7,104 nt of DNA from Bordetella sp. (GTDB lineage: Bacteria; Pseudomonadota; Gammaproteobacteria; Burkholderiales; Burkholderiaceae_B). A program made the position numbers and the translations under genes. The notes under the pieces are model-generated. The model was not told the origin of the DNA. It was given only the letters and a program-made list of their open reading frames with translations, and did no database searches. The stretch lies in contig DAIDKG010000181.1 of the NCBI GenBank assembly GCA_027450125.1, positions 1-7,104 on the forward strand, written 5' to 3'. How positions within the stretch are numbered: position 1 is the first letter of the stretch; each line of letters starts with the position of its first letter. This document shows, in pieces, positions 5,480 to 7,104 of this stretch.

Positions 5480-6760
5480 TTATTCGGCGTCCGCTCCGGC
5501 CAGTGTGCCTATCCGCGTAGGGGACAGGGGAGGCCGGGTGTTCGCGCTCTGCCAGCCCAGGCAGAATGCGGCGGCGCCGCCGCAGATGCGGCCCTGGCAA
5601 GGGCCCATGCCGCAGCGCGTATGGAGCTTGGCCATGCGCCAGGAGTCGTGCTCGGCGACCTCGCCATAGCTCACGTCCTCGCAGCGGCAGAACACCGTGT
5701 CCCGATCGGGCAGCGCGCGCAGCGACTGATCGAGCGCGAAGGCCGTGTGCAGGCGCCTGGAAAATTTCCGGTACCGCTCGCGCGCCGCGAAGAGCCGCCG
5801 CGCTGCGTCCTGCCGGCCCAGCGCAGCATGGGCGGCAATGCGGCCCTCCAGTGCCGACAGCTCCATGCCGCCCACGCCGGTGCACTCACCGGCGGCGTAG
5901 ATATCGGGTTGCGATGTGCGCTGCCAGGCATCGACCTGGACCGCCACGGTGTCGGCATGGTCGGCCGGCGCGCAGCCCAGCGCCGCAGCCAGCTCGATGT
6001 TCGGCAGCAAGCCATAGGCGCAGGCGAGCCGCTCGCACGGCAGCTCGACGCTGCCGCCGGGGCGTTGCACGGTGACGCCGCGCAGGCGGTCCTCGCCATG
6101 CGCCGCGGCGACGTGAGCGCCGCGCCAATAGGGAGTGCGCCACAGGCCCAGCTTCAGGCGCAGCGCCTGCGCGAGCTTGGCCGGCGTGAACGCCAGCGCG
6201 CGGGCAAAGCGTGCAACGGCCCGGGGCGCGGCCTGCTCGACGATCGCCGCAATGTGTGCGCCCTGCGCATGCGCCGTGCTGGCGGCAGCCCATAGCAGCG
6301 GACCGCTGCCGGCCACCACGATGCGCTGGCCCGCCACCGGCGTGCCGCCCTTGACGAGCGCCTGCAGGCCGCCGGCGCCGGTCACGCCGGGCAGGGTCCA
6401 GCCGGGGAAGGGCAAAAACCGCTCGCGCGCGCCTGTGGCGAGAATCAGGCGGTCGTAGTCCAGCACGAGCCCGCGCTGTGCGTCCTCTACCTGCAGGCGT
6501 TTTCCTGGCAGGGGTTGCACCACGCGCGTGCCGCAGAGCATCGTGAGGTCCGGATACCGGGCCAGGGAATCGAGCAGCCCGCGCGCAGGGCCTGTCGGAG
6601 GATGGGCCGGCCCTTGCCGCCAGATCTGGCCGCCCGGATGGACGTTGTCGTCGACGATGCCCACGCGCGCGCCGGATTGCGCGGCTACCTGTGCCGCGGA
6701 CAGGCCGGCAGGCCCGGCGCCGACGATCAGGATGTCCAAGTGCATGGTGTCCGCGCGCAT
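5480..6760 (-). CDS. FAD-dependent oxidoreductase with C-terminal BFD-like [2Fe-2S] domain (OoxA/HcnB-like dehydrogenase subunit)
   Basis: A 426-residue pyridine-nucleotide-disulfide-reductase-type flavoprotein. The N-terminal dinucleotide site is ILIVGAGPAGLSAAQ (10-24), followed by HPGGQIW (41-47). LILATGARER (105-114) then FPGWTLPGVTGAGG (118-131) are typical of OoxA/HcnB proteins. A second nucleotide-binding motif, VVAGSGPLLWAAA, lies at 148-160, and the FAD-contact motif YAAGECTGVGG at 288-298. The C-terminal domain has Cys358, Cys360, Cys383 and Cys388 (C-x-C, then C-x4-C, in CRCEDV and RCGMGPCQGR), the BFD-like cluster pattern. Homologues are subunits of opine oxidase, hydrogen cyanide synthase and heteromeric D-hydroxyproline dehydrogenase, which pass electrons from amine oxidation to the respiratory chain. 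The chosen ATG overlaps the upstream stop (TGATG). A second ATG five codons later (6745), just before the flavin motif, is also possible. An in-frame ATG at 6865 inside the upstream gene was rejected. Confidence 0.9.
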   Translation of the reverse strand: MRADTMHLDILIVGAGPAGLSAAQVAAQSGARVGIVDDNVHPGGQIWRQGPAHPPTGPARGLLDSLARYPDLTMLCGTRVVQPLPGKRLQVEDAQRGLVLDYDRLILATGARERFLPFPGWTLPGVTGAGGLQALVKGGTPVAGQRIVVAGSGPLLWAAASTAHAQGAHIAAIVEQAAPRAVARFARALAFTPAKLAQALRLKLGLWRTPYWRGAHVAAAHGEDRLRGVTVQRPGGSVELPCERLACAYGLLPNIELAAALGCAPADHADTVAVQVDAWQRTSQPDIYAAGECTGVGGMELSALEGRIAAHAALGRQDAARRLFAARERYRKFSRRLHTAFALDQSLRALPDRDTVFCRCEDVSYGEVAEHDSWRMAKLHTRCGMGPCQGRICGGAAAFCLGWQSANTRPPLSPTRIGTLAGADAE

Positions 6761-7044
6761 CAGGCCGGCGCTCCGCTGCCCGCTGCCGTCTCCACGCGCA
6801 TGCCCGCGGCTATTGCCGTCTGGCAGGCCAGCCGGTGCGCGCGCCCGTCTATGGTCACGCGGCACTCATGGCACACGCCCATCCCGCACAGCGGGCCGCG
6901 CAAGGCCCCGGTAACCGAGCGCCGCGTGACCACGCCGCTGCCACGGTCGCCGGTCGTGGCGTACGCGATTGCGGCTGCCACGGTGATCCCGGCCGGCACC
7001 GCGACGCGGTGGCCGTCTATGTCCAGTTCGATGTGTTCAGCCAT
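6760..7044 (-). CDS. Small [2Fe-2S] ferredoxin-like dehydrogenase subunit (HcnA-like)
   Basis: A 94-residue iron-sulfur protein with the plant-type ferredoxin cluster pattern Cys53-x4-Cys58-x2-Cys61-x12-Cys74 (CGMGVCHEC, then RLACQT). The N-terminal strand IELDIDGHRVAVPAGITV (5-22) is typical of the (2Fe-2S)-binding Fer2_4 family. These small proteins are the electron-transfer subunits of HcnABC-, SoxA- and D-hydroxyproline-dehydrogenase-type complexes. ATG 7044 gives the conserved length. An AAGGA site lies 11 bp upstream (7056-7060), rather long spacing. The frame runs open to an ATG at 7101, but the extra residues do not match the family and overlap the upstream gene. The start overlaps the upstream stop by 8 bp, and the stop overlaps the next start by one base, indicating tight translational coupling with both partners. 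Confidence 0.92.
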   Translation of the reverse strand: MAEHIELDIDGHRVAVPAGITVAAAIAYATTGDRGSGVVTRRSVTGALRGPLCGMGVCHECRVTIDGRAHRLACQTAIAAGMRVETAAGSGAPA

Positions 7045-7104
7045 GAGCGGCGTTTTCCTTGTCGACAGACCCCGGACGCGCCGGCAGATAGGGCGTGGCA
7101 TCGA
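7037..7104 (-). CDS. C-terminal end of an upstream gene, probably a DAO/DadA-type FAD oxidoreductase subunit (partial)
   Basis: Only the last 21 codons and a TGA (plus-strand 7037-7039) are inside the window, ending DATPYLPARP plus a polar tail. FAD-dependent D-amino-acid oxidases and dehydrogenases of the DadA/HcnC/OoxB type often end with a D-x-x-P-[YF]-x-P-x-R motif, and the segment DATPYLPAR fits it. Two more lines of support are the 8-bp overlap with the start of the iron-sulfur gene and the expectation that this operon needs a catalytic amine-oxidising subunit next to the other two. The identity rests on a very short tail plus context, so it is a reasoned guess. The remainder of the gene lies beyond the right edge. 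Confidence 0.55.
   Translation of the reverse strand, partial: DATPYLPARPGSVDKENAAHG

Noticed and set aside
4773..5885. Alternative minus-strand frame covering the regulator and part of the oxidoreductase
   Set aside because: It spans two real genes out of frame, and its translation is a shadow rich in Arg, Gly and Ala with no domain order.
5384..6295. Plus-strand open frame of 303 codons opposite the FAD oxidoreductase
   Set aside because: The minus-strand protein has intact flavin motifs and cluster cysteines. The plus-strand translation is Arg/Ala-rich without motifs.

Overview
The window is GC-rich, gene-dense, and uses GC-ending codons throughout. Gene content, codon use and protein style suggest a beta-proteobacterium of the Alcaligenaceae, such as Bordetella or Achromobacter. 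That placement comes from general recognition, not a database search. I see no mobile element genes, CRISPR array, tRNA or rRNA.

Left half, plus strand (1-4502): a five-gene ABC importer operon of the branched-chain amino acid (HAAT/Liv) type. The order is periplasmic binding protein (5' end cut by the window edge), livH and livM permeases, then livG and livF ATPases. A strong GC-rich hairpin lies between the binding-protein gene and livH. From livH onward the genes are spaced by 10 bp, 5 bp and a 4-bp ATGA overlap, so they are almost certainly co-transcribed.

Middle (4503-4678): the gap between two convergent genes is filled by an elaborate inverted-repeat structure. A 16-bp outer stem encloses a 10-bp stem, which encloses two compact hairpins. 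A small hairpin lies on each side. A GTA triplet directly flanks the outer arms. This is the most unusual part of the window and could be a dispersed repeat, a non-autonomous mobile element, or a transcript-end or RNA structure.

Right half, minus strand (7104 down to 4679): a catabolic operon. In transcription order it holds the tail of a probable DAO/DadA-type FAD oxidoreductase (21 codons only), a small [2Fe-2S] protein, a FAD oxidoreductase with a C-terminal BFD-like iron-sulfur domain, and a PAS-AraC regulator. The three enzyme parts together resemble the multi-subunit amine/imino-acid dehydrogenase family (opine oxidase OoxAB, hydrogen cyanide synthase HcnABC, heteromeric D-hydroxyproline dehydrogenase).

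The likely overall picture is an uptake-and-oxidation module. The Liv-type importer brings in an amino or imino acid, the dehydrogenase oxidises it, and the PAS-AraC protein senses a related compound and controls expression. The substrate cannot be read from this sequence. Hydroxyproline, via D-hydroxyproline, is the best guess, with opines or other D-amino acids as alternatives.
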